Origin: Chitinophaga rhizosphaerae
GTDB lineage: Bacteria; Bacteroidota; Bacteroidia; Chitinophagales; Chitinophagaceae
Assembly (NCBI RefSeq): GCF_003958645.1
Contig: NZ_RXLO01000003.1
Coordinates: 186,001 to 250,000, forward strand
Length of the DNA stretch: 64,000 nucleotides
Reading direction: 5' to 3'
In this document: piece after piece, positions 1 through 8,853 of the stretch
Numbering within the stretch: position 1 is the stretch's first letter
How the letters are laid out: each line of letters begins with the position of its first letter
The notes under the pieces: model-generated
Databases searched by the model: none
What the model saw: the letters and a program-made list of their open reading frames with translations, nothing else
What the model was told of the DNA's origin: nothing
Position numbers and translations under genes: made by a program

Positions 1-134
1 CCCTTCACCTGCGAATCGGTGCCGATGCAGACCTTTAATTTGTGCCCACGACCGGTTTCCCGGACGATGGCACGCCGCACTTCCTCCTTAATGGGCAGGT
101 GAATGGGTTCACCATTGAATCTTCTCCATTTCAT
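1..134 (-). CDS. YkuK-like ribonuclease H-fold protein (DUF458), N-terminal fragment
   Basis: Partial gene running off the left edge; only the first 44 codons are present. The readable N-terminus begins MKWRRFNGEPIHL and continues to an IGTDSQ segment, which resembles the first strand of the RNase H-like fold in the YkuK/DUF458 family, where an Asp in GTDSQ is expected at the active site. The ATG at 132-134 (minus strand) is the only sensible start. No function beyond the RNase H-like fold is established for this family. The call rests on a short stretch, so it is a family assignment by eye. Confidence 0.7.
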   Translation of the reverse strand, partial: MKWRRFNGEPIHLPIKEEVRRAIVRETGRGHKLKVCIGTDSQVK

Positions 135-309
135 ACAGGAATGTTTAAACGGTGATGCGTAAACGATGTGCCTTGCTGATAGTCTTTGTGCCGGTCTCCT
201 GGGTTAAGCCTGGTATTTGGAATTATTCGAATATACGAAAATTAACTGCAGCAGAATCGTGTCTGGCAGGGAGGTGTGCGGTTTGGGGAAATCGTGTGGA
301 TTGCAGTAA

Positions 310-678
310 TCAGAATTGCCCGGTGCTCAGCAGCACGAGGGTGCAGGCCTGTTGGGGGATGATGCCGTTTTCCCGGGCGAGGGTTTCCAGTTCCGGGTTT
401 TCGGTGCCGGGGTTGAAAATGATCCTTTTCGGGTGGAGGCTGAGGATGTAATCGTAATACTGTACCTGGTTCATGGGATTGAGGTACAGCGTCACCGTAT
501 CCACACCGCTCAGCGCCGGATGCTCGTCGGTAACCGGCGTGTCGCCGATGGAGCCGGGGCGCTTGCCGATGGCCGTAACCGGGTGGCCATGCGCCCGGAG
601 GCGCGTAACGGCCAGGTATCCGTAACGTTCGGGATTGGGCGAAGCGCCGAGCACAACCGTGTGTTTAGGTGTATCCAT
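310..678 (-). CDS. CoA-binding domain protein
   Basis: Small 122-residue protein formed by a single Rossmann-type CoA-binding domain (CoA_binding_2 / YccU-like). The N-terminus carries a nucleotide-binding loop (VVLGASPNPERYGY, residues 8-21), and the centre has the family's typical IIFNPGTENPEL segment near residue 90. Length matches the single-domain family. Such proteins resemble the N-terminal domain of succinyl-CoA synthetase alpha, but no reaction is assigned. It lies between the truncated YkuK-like gene and the epimerase, all on the minus strand. The family is clear; the biological role is unknown. Confidence 0.88.
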   Translation of the reverse strand: MDTPKHTVVLGASPNPERYGYLAVTRLRAHGHPVTAIGKRPGSIGDTPVTDEHPALSGVDTVTLYLNPMNQVQYYDYILSLHPKRIIFNPGTENPELETLARENGIIPQQACTLVLLSTGQF

Positions 679-728
679 ACTGTAAAGTTAAGCTTCTGCG
701 GATTGGTGCGCAAAAGTTATACCATGCC

Positions 729-1679
729 TTAGAAAAGGTGATACCGCTTGCGCGGCAAAGCCTCTTTCACCTGCCGTAGCGCCTCCTCCACACCGGGATA
801 TTTGAATGCATATCCCGCCTCCGTTACCCGGGTAGGCAATACCCACCTGCTTTTCAGCAGAAGTTCCGTTTCCGTCCCGATCAGCGCCGCACCGATTCGC
901 AACATCCAGGCGGGCGCCGGCAGACCGAAGTAATATCCGCAGACTTTCTGCAAGGTAGCCGTAAAACCCCGGTTGTCTGTCGGTTGCGGGGAGCTGCAAT
1001 TGTACACCCCGCTGCAATCCCCGTGTTCCATGAAAAATTCCAGCATGCCCGCCACGTCGGCGATATGTACCCAGCTGAATTTCTGTTTTCCGCTGCCCTG
1101 GCGCCCGCCCAGGCCGAATTTCAGGAGGTTAAGGTAGGGGTCCATCACGCCGCCCTGCGCACCGATCACGATTGCCATGCGGAGGATCACCTTTCGTGTG
1201 CCGGGTGTTTCCTGGCGGTTGAAAGCGCTTTCCCAACGCTGGCATACCTGCACGGAGAAGTCGCTGTGGAACTCTCCGGTGTATTCGTCCATGGGCCGGT
1301 CTTCGGCATGCCGGTAAATAGTGGCGGACGCGGCGTTCACCCATAATGCGGGCGGATTCTTGCAGCGGCGGACGGCCGCTCCGAGCGCTTCGGTGCTGCG
1401 GGTCCTGCTGTCGAAAATCTCGTTTTTATTGGCAGGAGTATACCGGCAGTTGACGCTTTTGCCACAGAGGTTGAGGAGCAGGTCTGCGCCCTCGAGCGCG
1501 GTGGCCCAGTTGCCCAAAGTGGCGCCATCCCAATGCAGGAAACTGACATTGCCATGCGCCGGGGGCGCCGGTTGGCTACGGGTCAGGATAACGATGAAGT
1601 TGTTCTCTCCCCATTCCTCCACCAAACCTTTCCCGATGAAACCGGCGCCGCCGGCGATGACAATGCGTTTGTTTTTCAT
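729..1679 (-). CDS. TIGR01777-family SDR epimerase (YfcH/SDR39U1-like)
   Basis: Atypical short-chain dehydrogenase of 316 residues. The N-terminus has the NAD(P)-binding glycine motif GGAGFIG (residues 10-16), followed by the Rossmann core with LLLNLCGKSVNCRY near residue 70, a signature of this subfamily. The C-terminal 50 residues (LPAPAWMLRIG..., ending in GYAFKYPGVEEAL) match the DUF1731 domain found only in TIGR01777 proteins. Length is usual for the family. The substrate is not known; members are annotated as NAD-dependent epimerases and appear cytoplasmic. The GbsR-type regulator lies 73 bases upstream on the same strand, so the two may be cotranscribed. Confidence 0.92.
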   Translation of the reverse strand: MKNKRIVIAGGAGFIGKGLVEEWGENNFIVILTRSQPAPPAHGNVSFLHWDGATLGNWATALEGADLLLNLCGKSVNCRYTPANKNEIFDSRTRSTEALGAAVRRCKNPPALWVNAASATIYRHAEDRPMDEYTGEFHSDFSVQVCQRWESAFNRQETPGTRKVILRMAIVIGAQGGVMDPYLNLLKFGLGGRQGSGKQKFSWVHIADVAGMLEFFMEHGDCSGVYNCSSPQPTDNRGFTATLQKVCGYYFGLPAPAWMLRIGAALIGTETELLLKSRWVLPTRVTEAGYAFKYPGVEEALRQVKEALPRKRYHLF

Positions 1680-1752
1680 AATAATTGAAAATTCAGAAAT
1701 AATTGAAATATATTATCAAACGAGTATCCATTTGTGGAATGTCGTTAAAAAA

Positions 1753-2259
1753 TCAGCGGATCACTTTCATGAGGGTGCTGTAGAACCAGTTTTCTTCCGA
1801 CTTGATGAACGCGTTAAGAGCAGCGTCTGTCTGGTGGGCGAATTTCTGGATATTCTGCATCGTGTCCCGGAAGGCGCGAACGTTTTTGTCTTTCGGGTCC
1901 CCTTCCACTTTACTGAGTTGGAGGAGGACTTTGAGGATCGGGTCGAGCTCTCGTTTCTTCCTTTCCCGGGCGATGGCGGTCCCTACTTTCCAGATATCTT
2001 TTTCGGCGACGAAGAATTCTTTTCTTTCGCCGGGCACGAGTATTTTTTCCACGATTCCCCAGTTCATCAGTTCACGCACGTTCATGTTGACGTTCCCGCG
2101 CGAGATGTCGAGGCCGGACATGATGTCTTCGGCGCTCAGGGGTTCGGGAGCGATCAGCAGCAGCGCGTGAATCTGGGCCATGGTCCGGTTCACGCCCCAC
2201 TGGGCGCCCAACAATCCCCATGTCTGGATGAACTGCGCTTTGGCTTCTGGCAATTTCAT
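1753..2259 (-). CDS. GbsR/MarR-family transcriptional regulator
   Basis: 168-residue winged-helix protein of the GbsR branch of the MarR superfamily, widespread in Bacteroidota. The DNA-binding helix-turn-helix is around residues 38-75 (PEPLSAEDIMSGLDISRGNVNMNVRELMNWG split over recognition helix and wing), followed by a charged wing with LVPGERKEFF. The C-terminal helical half probably dimerises. GbsR proteins elsewhere sense choline or osmotic state, but here there is no glycine-betaine gene nearby, so the ligand is unknown. It is transcribed toward the TIGR01777 epimerase and could regulate it. Confidence 0.9.
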   Translation of the reverse strand: MKLPEAKAQFIQTWGLLGAQWGVNRTMAQIHALLLIAPEPLSAEDIMSGLDISRGNVNMNVRELMNWGIVEKILVPGERKEFFVAEKDIWKVGTAIARERKKRELDPILKVLLQLSKVEGDPKDKNVRAFRDTMQNIQKFAHQTDAALNAFIKSEENWFYSTLMKVIR

Positions 2260-2363
2260 ATATCAAATGTAGGGTAAGTTATTGAACTTTCAAAAGTTTT
2301 TGAAAATTAAATGTGTGAGGAGATAAATTTCCAGCCACGGCCAGGCCTTGGGGATTAAGCAGC

Positions 2364-2392
2364 AAAAAAAGCGCCTCCCGGTCGGGAGGCGC
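2364..2392 (-). terminator. Rho-independent terminator of pdhC
   Basis: On the minus strand a perfect 9-bp stem (GCGCCTCCC / GGGAGGCGC, tetraloop) is followed directly by seven U residues. It lies 26 bases past the stop codon of the E2 gene. Confidence 0.93.
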
Positions 2393-2418
2393 TATATGGC
2401 AGATGATTGTTGCTTGGG

Positions 2419-4056
2419 TTATACCAGCATGTTTACCGGGTTCTCGAGGAAGTTCTTCACGGTAACGAGGAAGCGTGAACCTACAGCGCCGTCTACCGTA
2501 CGGTGGTCGCAGCTGAGGGTAACTTTCATCACGTTGGTGGTTTTGAACTGTCCTTTATCGGCAACCACGATCTCCTTGATGGCGCCAACTGCGAGGATGG
2601 CGGAATCGGGGGAGTTGATGATGGCGGTGAAGGATTCGATGCCCATCATGCCCAGGTTAGACACCGTGAAGGTATTGCCGGAGTAATCGTTGGGCTGAAG
2701 TTTCTTGTTTTTCGCTTTATCGGCCAGGGATTTGGCTTCCGCAGCGATCTGGGAGAAGCTTTTCTGGTCGGCGAAGCGGATCACGGGAACGATGAGGCCT
2801 TCATCCACGGCAACGGCGGAGCCTACGTGGATGTGCTGGTTGTAGCGGATCACGTCCCCTCTCCAGCTGCTGTTTACGTCAGGATGCTGGCGGAGGGCCA
2901 TGGCGCAGGCCTTGATGACCATATCGTTGAAGGAAACCTTGGCGGGGGAGATTTTATTGATGGCTTCGCGGGCTGCCATGGCATTGTCCATGTTGATTTC
3001 CATGGTCAGGTAGAAGTGCGGCGCCTGGAATTTGCTTTCGCTCAGGCGGCGTGAGATGGCTTTGCGCATCTGGCTAACGGGCACTTCGTTGAAGCTTTCC
3101 TCACCGATGGCGGCGAAGGCGGCTACCTGCGGAGCGGGGGCGCCAGCAGCGGGAGCGGCGGCAGGTGCAGCGGCTTTACCGGGCACGAAGCTGTCTACGT
3201 CGCGTTTTACGATACGGCCATTGTCGCCGGAACCGGGCACCTGGTTGATGTCGATCCCTTTTTCTTCCGCCAGCTTGCGGGCCAGGGGGGAAGCTTTCAC
3301 GCGGCCATCCGCAGATGCAGCGGCGGGAGCGGAAGCAGCAGGGGCCGATGCTGCCGCGGGAGCGGCTTCGGTTTGGGCTGCGGCTGCGGGCGCTGCACCA
3401 CCGGATTGTTCGGCAGCGAGGATGGCGTCCACATCGGTACCTTTCTTGCCGACGATGGCGATGATGCCATTTACTTTGGCGACATTCCCTTCGGGGATGC
3501 CGATATGGAGAAGCGTACCGTCTGCATACCCGATCACTTCCATGGTTGCCTTATCGGTTTCCACTTCAGCGAGCACGTCGTCAGATTTTACGGTATCGCC
3601 CACTTTTTTATTCCATGCTACGATCTTGCCTTCCGTCATGGTATCGCTCAGGAGCGGCATACGGATCACGGTGGCGTTTTTGAGGGCTGCGTCCAGCGCG
3701 CCTTTATCTGCAGCGGGGGCTGCGGCGGCAGGAGCGGCTGCTTCGGCCTTGGGGGCGGGAGCGGCGGCCTGGGCTGCGGGGGCGGCGCCTCCGTCCAGGA
3801 GCGATTTGAAATCTTCTCCCGGTTTGCCGATGATGGCGATGATCTCGTTCACCTTAGCGGCTTTCCCTTTTTCCACGCCGATGTATAATACGGTTCCGTC
3901 CACGTATGGCATAACCTCCATGGTAGCCTTGTCGGTCTCCACTTCGGCAATTACATCGTCCGATTTTACGGTATCGCCTACCTTTTTATGCCATTCCGCG
4001 ATCACCCCTTCTGTCATCGTATCACTTAAAAGGGGCATTCTGATAACTTCTGCCAT
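2419..4056 (-). CDS. pdhC: Pyruvate dehydrogenase complex E2, dihydrolipoamide acetyltransferase
   Basis: 545-residue E2 core subunit that transfers the acetyl group from lipoamide to CoA, linking glycolysis to the TCA cycle. Two lipoyl domains occur in tandem, each with ETDKATMEV; the lipoylated lysines are K43 and K169. Ala/Pro-rich linkers (about 90-115 and 218-250) separate them from a peripheral subunit-binding domain (about 253-290). The catalytic domain (about 320-545) ends with DHRTVDG, whose His518 is the expected catalytic residue. Two lipoyl domains and the closing MLV tail are typical of pyruvate-specific E2. E1 and E3 genes are not in the window. It has its own strong terminator, so it is probably the last gene of its transcript. 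Confidence 0.95.
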   Translation of the reverse strand: MAEVIRMPLLSDTMTEGVIAEWHKKVGDTVKSDDVIAEVETDKATMEVMPYVDGTVLYIGVEKGKAAKVNEIIAIIGKPGEDFKSLLDGGAAPAAQAAAPAPKAEAAAPAAAAPAADKGALDAALKNATVIRMPLLSDTMTEGKIVAWNKKVGDTVKSDDVLAEVETDKATMEVIGYADGTLLHIGIPEGNVAKVNGIIAIVGKKGTDVDAILAAEQSGGAAPAAAAQTEAAPAAASAPAASAPAAASADGRVKASPLARKLAEEKGIDINQVPGSGDNGRIVKRDVDSFVPGKAAAPAAAPAAGAPAPQVAAFAAIGEESFNEVPVSQMRKAISRRLSESKFQAPHFYLTMEINMDNAMAAREAINKISPAKVSFNDMVIKACAMALRQHPDVNSSWRGDVIRYNQHIHVGSAVAVDEGLIVPVIRFADQKSFSQIAAEAKSLADKAKNKKLQPNDYSGNTFTVSNLGMMGIESFTAIINSPDSAILAVGAIKEIVVADKGQFKTTNVMKVTLSCDHRTVDGAVGSRFLVTVKNFLENPVNMLV

Positions 4057-4162
4057 AGTGTTTCTTCGAAATTTTGCCCAAACCTACAAGTTTTTGCGCA
4101 AAAACGCAAAGGATGCAGTGTAAGGGAGTTTAAAAATAGTCGTTCCCAATAGGGATGTTACG

Positions 4163-6025
4163 TTAAAAATCGAGTTCCATGTTGAGCCGTTCACGCAGTT
4201 CCTTTACCAGGGGGTATTTTTCCATCATCCGTACAAATTGCTCCTTGCTGGAAAGCGGCACCGGGCCGGTATCTTCCTCGGACTGGCGCGATTCGTCGAG
4301 CGAAAGGGTCAGGATGAGGTCCTTATTCCGGAATTTCTGCTTGAAAAACTCGGAGATTTCGAGTTTTTCCTCTTCCATGAAGCGGTACTGAACGATGTTC
4401 CTGCTGGTGATATTGATCTCTTCGGGGCCTCTGAGCTCGGTTTGGGCCAGCTGGAGGTTACCTACCACGGTCATTTTATTGGCTTGCCGGAACCGGTCGA
4501 TGAATTCGTCCCAATACACGGCAACGGCGCCGGCGGTAAGCGGGATGGATTCTTTTACGACGGCGTTGGCGTTTTGCTGCTGTTTGGCGGCCAGGGCTTC
4601 CTTCATGGCGGCGAGCCCGGTCAGTTTGGGCTTCGGGCCACCGTTCCCCGCTGCCGGCGGGGGCGTAGCCGCAACCGGGTTGGGCGCGGGCGCGGGTTTC
4701 GGAGCCGGAGGCGTGGGGGCCGGGGCCTGCACGGGCTGCGCGGTTTGTGCTGGCCGTGCAGCGCCAGACTCGATGGTGAGTTTGGGTTCGGGCGGCGTGA
4801 TCGTTTTGCTGGTGGCCGGTTTGCCGTAGATCGGCGTGGGGAACGGGGCTCTCAGGCGCTGGGGAGCCCCTTCAGGAATCAAGTTTTTTTTTACCACTTC
4901 GCCCGTCTGCTCATTGCTCACGAGCGTCACCGCCTGCTGGAGGTAACACAGCCGGATAAGGGCCATTTCCACGTGCAGGCGCTTGTTCCGCGCCATCCGG
5001 TACCCGATTTCGGTATCGTTCAGCAATTGCAGGGCCGTTACGATGAAAGGTGCGCTCAGGCGGCCGCTCATCTGGCGGTAGCGGTCTTTCAGGTTGGCAG
5101 ACACTTCCATGAGGTGGAGCACCTTTTCATCCTTGCAAACCAGTAAGTTACGCAGGAATTCGGCCAGGCCGCCCAGGAAATTGTCGCCCTCGAAACCCTT
5201 TTGCAGGATTTCGTCGAATATCAGCAGCGAGCCCGCGATATCCTGGTTCAACACCCCTTCCATGATCCGGAAGAAGTAGTCGTAATCGAGGATATTGAGG
5301 TGCTCGAGGGTATTTTGATAGGTAAGCTGCCCGCCGGTAAAGCTCACGATCTTGTCCAGCGTACTGAGCGAATCGCGCATGCAACCGTCCGTTTTCTGGG
5401 CAATGAGGTGCAGGGCGTCTCCCTCGGCGGAAAGCTGCTCCTTGTTCACGATTTCCTGCAGATGGTCTACCGTGTCCTGGATCGTGATCCGCCGGAAGTC
5501 GAAAATCTGGCAGCGAGACAGGATGGTGGGCAGGATTTTATGCTTTTCGGTGGTGGCGAGGATGAAGATGGCGTAAGACGGCGGTTCTTCGAGCGTTTTG
5601 AGGAACGCGTTGAAGGCCGACGAGCTGAGCATGTGCACCTCATCTATGATATATATCTTGTATTTACCGGCCTGGGGGGCAAAGCGCACCTGGTCTACCA
5701 GGGTCCGGATATCGTCTACCGAGTTATTGGACGCGGCGTCGAGCTCATGGATGTTGAAAGAGCTGCCTTCGTTGAACGTGCGGCAGGAATTGCATTCGTT
5801 GCACGCTTCGCCGTCTGCCTGTAGGTTCTCGCAGTTGATCGTTTTGGCGAGGATCCTGGCGCAGGTGGTTTTACCCACGCCCCTGGGGCCGCAAAACAGG
5901 AAGGCATGCGCCAGCTGGTTATTGCGGATGGCATTCTTGAGAGTGGTGGTAATGTGGGCCTGGCCTACTACCGTCGAGAAGTTCTGTGGGCGGTACTTAC
6001 GGGCCGATACGATAAAATTTTCCAT
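4163..6025 (-). CDS. dnaX: DNA polymerase III subunit gamma/tau
   Basis: Clamp-loader ATPase, 620 residues from the start chosen here. The reading frame is open further upstream, but the family N-terminus MENFIVSARKYRPQ begins at 6025 and has a good AAAGGAG ribosome site about 14 bases before it. Walker A is GPRGVGKT (46-53), Walker B IIDEVH (126-131), a zinc module uses Cys65, 75, 78 and 81, and the sensor/SRC motif is near residue 170 (LSRC). A Pro/Ala-rich linker (about 420-480) leads to a tau-like C-terminal part. No sequence for programmed frameshifting to a gamma form was looked for exhaustively. Cytoplasmic, part of the replisome. Confidence 0.95.
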   Translation of the reverse strand: MENFIVSARKYRPQNFSTVVGQAHITTTLKNAIRNNQLAHAFLFCGPRGVGKTTCARILAKTINCENLQADGEACNECNSCRTFNEGSSFNIHELDAASNNSVDDIRTLVDQVRFAPQAGKYKIYIIDEVHMLSSSAFNAFLKTLEEPPSYAIFILATTEKHKILPTILSRCQIFDFRRITIQDTVDHLQEIVNKEQLSAEGDALHLIAQKTDGCMRDSLSTLDKIVSFTGGQLTYQNTLEHLNILDYDYFFRIMEGVLNQDIAGSLLIFDEILQKGFEGDNFLGGLAEFLRNLLVCKDEKVLHLMEVSANLKDRYRQMSGRLSAPFIVTALQLLNDTEIGYRMARNKRLHVEMALIRLCYLQQAVTLVSNEQTGEVVKKNLIPEGAPQRLRAPFPTPIYGKPATSKTITPPEPKLTIESGAARPAQTAQPVQAPAPTPPAPKPAPAPNPVAATPPPAAGNGGPKPKLTGLAAMKEALAAKQQQNANAVVKESIPLTAGAVAVYWDEFIDRFRQANKMTVVGNLQLAQTELRGPEEINITSRNIVQYRFMEEEKLEISEFFKQKFRNKDLILTLSLDESRQSEEDTGPVPLSSKEQFVRMMEKYPLVKELRERLNMELDF

Positions 6026-6093
6026 GATGGGCGTCGCTCCTTTCCAAAAGCCGAAAGTAACGCAAAAAATAGGAAGTAAAAAGTTGGAAAACG

Positions 6094-6118
6094 AAAACCG
6101 GCCATGGAGGCCGGTTTT
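6094..6118 (-). terminator. Hairpin between the GNAT-like gene and dnaX
   Basis: A 10-bp perfect stem (AAAACCGGCC / GGCCGGTTTT, 5-base loop) lies 15 bases after the stop of the upstream gene; on the minus strand it ends in UUUU followed by a mixed U-rich stretch. It probably ends or attenuates transcription before dnaX. Confidence 0.7.
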
Positions 6119-6132
6119 CGTAATATCTTCCC

Positions 6133-7308
6133 TTACTGGAGCACGGGGTGCCGTTTGAACTCCCGCTGCCGGTCGAACAGGTACCGGAAAGTGGTCAGTT
6201 TCCGGCTGTGGGTGCCACCCAGGCTTTCGGCCACATTGAGCATTTTGGGGTTCCAGTCGCCCACCCATTGCATTTCGTATTGATCGTACCGCTTCCGGGG
6301 CTGGATGACTTTGGCGCCTTCCACGATCATAAAGGAATCGACCCCTTTTCCCTGGAACTCCGGCACCACGCCGAACACCAGCCCGGTAAATTTCCGGCAG
6401 GCGCCTGTCATCTTCAGCCAGAGGAACTGCAATTTCTGCAGCAGGCCGAATTTGCCGTGCATATGCTTGAAGTACTGGTTGAGGTCGGGGAGGTTGAGCC
6501 AGCAGGCAACGGGCTCGTTATTATGATAAACGAACCATACGATCTCCTCGTCCATCACCGGTTTCATTTTCCGGAAGATAAGGACGGCCTGTTCCCGGCT
6601 CATTTCCTTATTGCCGCCATGGCCCGCCCAGGCTTTGTTGTAGACGGTCACGAAATCACCGGCGAATTTATCCAGTTGGTCTTTACGGAGATGCCGCGCC
6701 TCGAAGGCCGGGTCTTCCGCGATGGCGGCATGGCGGGAATGGAATTTGCTTTTTAACGTGGTCCCCTGCACGTCGAGCCCGAAACAGATCTGGTTGAAAA
6801 ATGGCAAAAAGCCATAGTTTTCAAACAATTTTTTGTAGTACGGCGGATTGTAGGCCATGCCGAAAGGAGGGTCCACGAACCCTTCAACCTGCAATCCCCA
6901 CCAACGGTCGCGATCCCCGAAATTGATGGGCCCGTCCATCGCCTCCATCCCTCTTTCGGCCAGCCAGGCTTTCGCCGTATCGAACAGGAGATCGGCGGCG
7001 GCCTGGTCGTCGACGCAGTCGAAAAAACCGACGCCGCCAACGGGGAAATCGTCTCCAATGGTTTTATACCGCTTGTTCACGAACGCGGCGATGCGCCCCG
7101 TGAGCCTGCCCTGTTCGTCTTCCATCACCCAACGGATGGCCTCTCCGAACCGGAAGGCCTTGTTCTTTTCCGGGCTGAAAACATCCTCGATGTCTTTGTC
7201 GAGCGGTTGAATCCAGCCTTCCTTATCCTGGTTCAGCGTTACGTGTACCTGGAGGAATGCCCGCGCCGTGGTTTCGTCGTTTACCGGTTTTATTTTCATC
7301 TGGGACAT
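6133..7308 (-). CDS. GNAT-fold acetyltransferase-like protein (YghO-like)
   Basis: 391-residue soluble protein resembling the YghO-type double-domain GNAT family. Recognisable family segments are a long N-terminal domain with GGVGFFDCVDD (about 91-101), the block GPINFGDRDRWWGLQ (about 126-140), a YNPPYYKKLFENYGF stretch (about 153-167), and a C-terminal GNAT half with VVPEFQGKGVDSFMI (about 315-329) that looks like the acetyl-CoA pyrophosphate loop. The acceptor substrate is unknown. A TATTTTTG box just before the ATG resembles the Bacteroidota -7 element and would give a very short leader. It is followed by a hairpin and then dnaX. Confidence 0.75.
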   Translation of the reverse strand: MSQMKIKPVNDETTARAFLQVHVTLNQDKEGWIQPLDKDIEDVFSPEKNKAFRFGEAIRWVMEDEQGRLTGRIAAFVNKRYKTIGDDFPVGGVGFFDCVDDQAAADLLFDTAKAWLAERGMEAMDGPINFGDRDRWWGLQVEGFVDPPFGMAYNPPYYKKLFENYGFLPFFNQICFGLDVQGTTLKSKFHSRHAAIAEDPAFEARHLRKDQLDKFAGDFVTVYNKAWAGHGGNKEMSREQAVLIFRKMKPVMDEEIVWFVYHNNEPVACWLNLPDLNQYFKHMHGKFGLLQKLQFLWLKMTGACRKFTGLVFGVVPEFQGKGVDSFMIVEGAKVIQPRKRYDQYEMQWVGDWNPKMLNVAESLGGTHSRKLTTFRYLFDRQREFKRHPVLQ

Positions 7309-7587
7309 AGGTGCAAAAATAAAATATATTGGAATCCGTTATTCATCCGGATGAATTTTTAGAAATGCAAAGTAATGGAAATCATATTTCGCCCCCTAAT
7401 AATCCCGTTTGAAATGCAAACTTATCCATCTGCCACAATTAACGTTTCGTTTAGCTTTCCCCTACTATTTTTATGGAATAACTGAACCCGTGCATCCCGT
7501 TTATACCGCCCCATGGTGGTTTGCGCAGTTGAGACCTGAAAAATACATTCCGACATACCCTTGATTCATACCACACACCGTTCTGTT

Positions 7588-8835
7588 ATGCTAAAAAAGA
7601 AATGGTGGCTGATCGCTACCCTCCTGTTTGTTTGTGCCTTGATAGGCTTTTTCATGTTCGGGAAGAAGGCGGAAGGCCCTGGCGCCCGCGCTACTGTGAA
7701 AAAAGATATGTTCCGCGACATCGTGGCCAGCCCCGGCGAGCTCATGGCGGAAAACACCGTTTACATCCAGGGCCCTCCGCTCCAGGCCAACCAGATCTAT
7801 GAAGACGTCAAGATCCAGGACATGGTAGCGGAAGGCATCACCGTGAAGGAAGGCGATTACATCGCCACCCTCGACCCCGCCGTGGTCAATAAAAAAATCA
7901 GCGACGTGAGCATGGAGCTCGACCGCGCCAATACCACCCTGTCCCAAACCGCGCTCGACACTACGCTCCAGCTCCGCGAATCGCGGGATGCCATCACCAA
8001 CCAGGTGTTCGGCCTGGAACAGAAACAGATCGCCCTGCAGCTGAGCAAATTCGAACCGCCCGCCACCATCCGCCAGGCGGAACTGGACCTCGACAAGGCC
8101 CGCCGCGACCTCCAGCAGCTCGAAGAAAAGCACAAGATCAAGGAACGGCAAAGCATCGCCAAAATGGAACAGGCCCAGCGCGATGTGGCCCGCCATCAAA
8201 AGAACCTCGCCAACCTCGAGGAACTGAAAAGCAAATTCACCATCAAAGCCCCGAAAAACGGACTGCTGGTATATGTGAACGACTGGTCGCAAGGCGGCAA
8301 AAAGAAATCCGGCTCCTCCATCCGCAGCTGGGACCCCAACCTCGCCATGCTCCCCGATCTCTCCAGCATGCTATCCAAAACCTACATCAACGAGGTCGAT
8401 ATCAGCAAAATCAAAAAAGGCCAGAAAGTTACCATGGGCCTCGATGCCTTCCCGGAAGTGAAACTCACCGGCACCGTATCCTCCGTCGCCAATATCGGCG
8501 AAAACAGGCCCGGGTCGAACGCAAAGGTGTTTGAGGTAATGATCAAGCTCGAAAAAGTGGATTCTATCCTCAAACCGGGGATGACCACTTCCAACAATAT
8601 CCTCATCAACGAAGTCCCCGGAAAACTGACCATTCCGCTGGAAAGCGTTTTCAGCGAGAAGTCGAAAAGCTACGTGTACCTGCGCAAAGGCAACGTCATC
8701 GAGAAGCGCGAAGTGGCCCTGGGCAAGAGCAACGACGAAGTCGTGATCGTGGAAAAAGGCCTGGCGGCGGGAGACGAAGTCTTCATGTCGGAACCGGCAT
8801 CCGCCAGGGAAAATGCCATCATACCCATCAAATAA
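7588..8835 (+). CDS. HlyD/MacA-like periplasmic adaptor of a tripartite exporter
   Basis: 415-residue membrane-fusion protein. A TTG at 7561 is in frame, but the ATG at 7588 places the single N-terminal anchor (KKKWWLIATLLFVCALIGF) directly after the start, as usual. A periplasmic part with a barrel-sandwich fold is interrupted by a long alpha-helical hairpin (about residues 90-205, rich in Gln, Glu and Lys, coiled-coil like), then beta-barrel and membrane-proximal domains. It should connect the inner-membrane permease encoded next to the TolC-like outer-membrane channel. The three genes are contiguous: 18 bases to the permease, then an 8-base overlap. The substrate is unknown. Confidence 0.9.
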   Translation: MLKKKWWLIATLLFVCALIGFFMFGKKAEGPGARATVKKDMFRDIVASPGELMAENTVYIQGPPLQANQIYEDVKIQDMVAEGITVKEGDYIATLDPAVVNKKISDVSMELDRANTTLSQTALDTTLQLRESRDAITNQVFGLEQKQIALQLSKFEPPATIRQAELDLDKARRDLQQLEEKHKIKERQSIAKMEQAQRDVARHQKNLANLEELKSKFTIKAPKNGLLVYVNDWSQGGKKKSGSSIRSWDPNLAMLPDLSSMLSKTYINEVDISKIKKGQKVTMGLDAFPEVKLTGTVSSVANIGENRPGSNAKVFEVMIKLEKVDSILKPGMTTSNNILINEVPGKLTIPLESVFSEKSKSYVYLRKGNVIEKREVALGKSNDEVVIVEKGLAAGDEVFMSEPASARENAIIPIK

Positions 8836-8853
8836 CCCCTAAAACCGCCACTC

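Noticed and set aside
6026-6268. N-terminal extension of DnaX
   Set aside because: The open frame continues but the added residues run across the upstream hairpin and do not match the family, whereas MENFIVSARKYRP at 6025 has a ribosome site.
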